Virus record (IMG/VR): IMGVR_UViG_3300020187_000267
Span: 1 to 21,008 of that record
DNA: 21,008 bases
Reading direction: 5' to 3' (one strand)
From: a virus
The translations under genes were made by a program, and so were the position numbers. Positions 20,311 through 21,008 of the stretch are shown one piece after another. Position 1 is the first letter of the stretch, and each line of letters begins with the position of its first letter. Under the pieces are notes generated by a model. That model did no database searches and was not told the origin of the DNA. It saw only the letters and a list, made by a program, of their open reading frames with translations.

Positions 20311-21008
20311 ATGAGCTTATATACATCAGCAAGTTTCAACCCTATCCTCTCGGAAGCTCTAAACAAAATCGGTGAAAACCGTTTTGTTGGGACTCAAATC
20401 CTTCCGGTTCGCAACGTATCGACCAAAAATGGTCAATACCCAGTCTTCGGCGCCGCACAATTCGACAACAACGCTTCTAAAGCGCGTGCTGCTGGATCTC
20501 TTTTTGCACGTCAAGACTTCTCCTACGATCAAGCCGATTACCTCTGCAAACAATACGCACTTGAAGGCGTTCTTCCAGACGAAGACGAAACTCAAGCTAA
20601 TGCTGATGGTGTTACAGATGCAGCCGCTTCGATTGCTCAAAAGCTCCAACGCGACCTAATGGTTGGTCACGAGCTTCGTGTAGCATCCACCATCGCGGCT
20701 GCTGGTTTCAACGCTACGGCAGCAACTGCAGCAATGAGCGCAGCCGGTGCCAAGCCAATCGAAGATATCCAAAATGCAGTTGAGCGACTCAACGGCAATG
20801 GTTTCTATGACGGTCTAGCTCTTATCATTGAAACTAGCTTGTTCAATGAAATGATCAACACGGACGATGTTCGCGGGATCTTTAATGGCAATGGTCAGTA
20901 CAACAACCGTCAAGTAATGCTTGATGCATTCGGTGTTAACCAAATCATCATCTGCCCAACTCGCTACAACAGCGCTGCAAAGGGCAAAGCAGCAGCACGT
21001 ACCAAGAT
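20311..21008 (+). CDS. Major capsid protein (partial, runs off right edge)
   Basis: The frame is open from ATG 20311 to the window end, giving 232 residues. The N-terminus MSLYTSASFNPILSEALNKI fits coat proteins, as does the block FSYDQADYLCKQYALEGVLPDEDE (about 71-94) followed by a long helix (AQKLQRDLMVGHELRVASTIAA), which matches the spine helix of the HK97 fold. Later ALIIETSLFNEM and QIIICPTRYN fit the P-domain and A-domain core. Position after the decoration protein matches lambda D-E. Codon use is strongly optimised (CTC, CGC, GGC), in line with the most abundant virion protein. The leader is ATTTAATAAT. Confidence 0.8.
   Translation, partial: MSLYTSASFNPILSEALNKIGENRFVGTQILPVRNVSTKNGQYPVFGAAQFDNNASKARAAGSLFARQDFSYDQADYLCKQYALEGVLPDEDETQANADGVTDAAASIAQKLQRDLMVGHELRVASTIAAAGFNATAATAAMSAAGAKPIEDIQNAVERLNGNGFYDGLALIIETSLFNEMINTDDVRGIFNGNGQYNNRQVMLDAFGVNQIIICPTRYNSAAKGKAAARTK

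Noticed and set aside
1-21008. tRNA or rRNA genes, integrase with attachment site, insertion sequences
   Set aside because: I looked for clover-leaf patterns, TTCRANY T-loops, recombinase motifs and terminal inverted repeats with a transposase and found none I could support.

Overview
The window reads as one contiguous piece of a tailed, double-stranded DNA phage genome (or a prophage) with a lambda-like head module. Every gene I can support is on the + strand. Genes are tightly packed, often with 4-base ATGA overlaps. The window holds the small early genes, the replication and nucleotide genes, and the start of the head genes, and ends inside the major capsid gene. I see no integrase, repressor, DNA polymerase, tail gene or tRNA here. 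The host cannot be fixed. Almost no start codon has a Shine-Dalgarno sequence; leaders are A-rich and often made of AAT runs. That habit, with a VirE-N-type primase/helicase, suggests a Bacteroidota- or Verrucomicrobiota-like host, but the promoters do not show the classic Bacteroidota -7 box.

Layout. Positions 1-2840 hold small unrecognised early genes. They are interrupted by a 332-base gap (1206-1537) with a hairpin, four alternating 48/49-bp AT-rich repeats and a promoter. A near-copy of this promoter lies at 2329-2370. Positions 2867-8313 carry a lysozyme-like transglycosylase, an SF2 helicase with a zinc ribbon, a RuvC-like resolvase, and a VirE-N/RecA-fold primase-helicase-like protein. 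Positions 8316-11611 form a nucleotide cassette: a MazG-like pyrophosphohydrolase, a DUF1599/Nmad1-like protein, a deoxycytidylate-hydroxymethylase-like protein, an asparagine-synthetase-like amidotransferase and a dCMP deaminase. Next come a cluster of inverted 9-bp iterons around an AT-rich core (11545-11744) and two small genes. From 12564 the order is TerS, a lysine-rich protein, TerL (GpA type), three extra genes with their own promoter and terminators, gpW-like, portal, protease/scaffold, decoration protein and capsid. This matches lambda Nu1-A-W-B-C/Nu3-D-E except for the two insertions.

The most interesting part is 8316-11611. The thymidylate-synthase-fold protein has Asp197 where thymidylate synthase has its pyrimidine-binding Asn. 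The spacing of 31 residues from the catalytic Cys166 is the same as in T4 gp42 (dCMP hydroxymethylase). This predicts C5-modified cytosine in the phage DNA. The next gene overlaps it and encodes an AsnB-like enzyme whose glutaminase site keeps Cys2 but has lost the equivalents of Arg49 and Asn74. I infer a cytosine-modification pathway with an unusual adenylate-forming tailoring step; the cassette's function is not proven.
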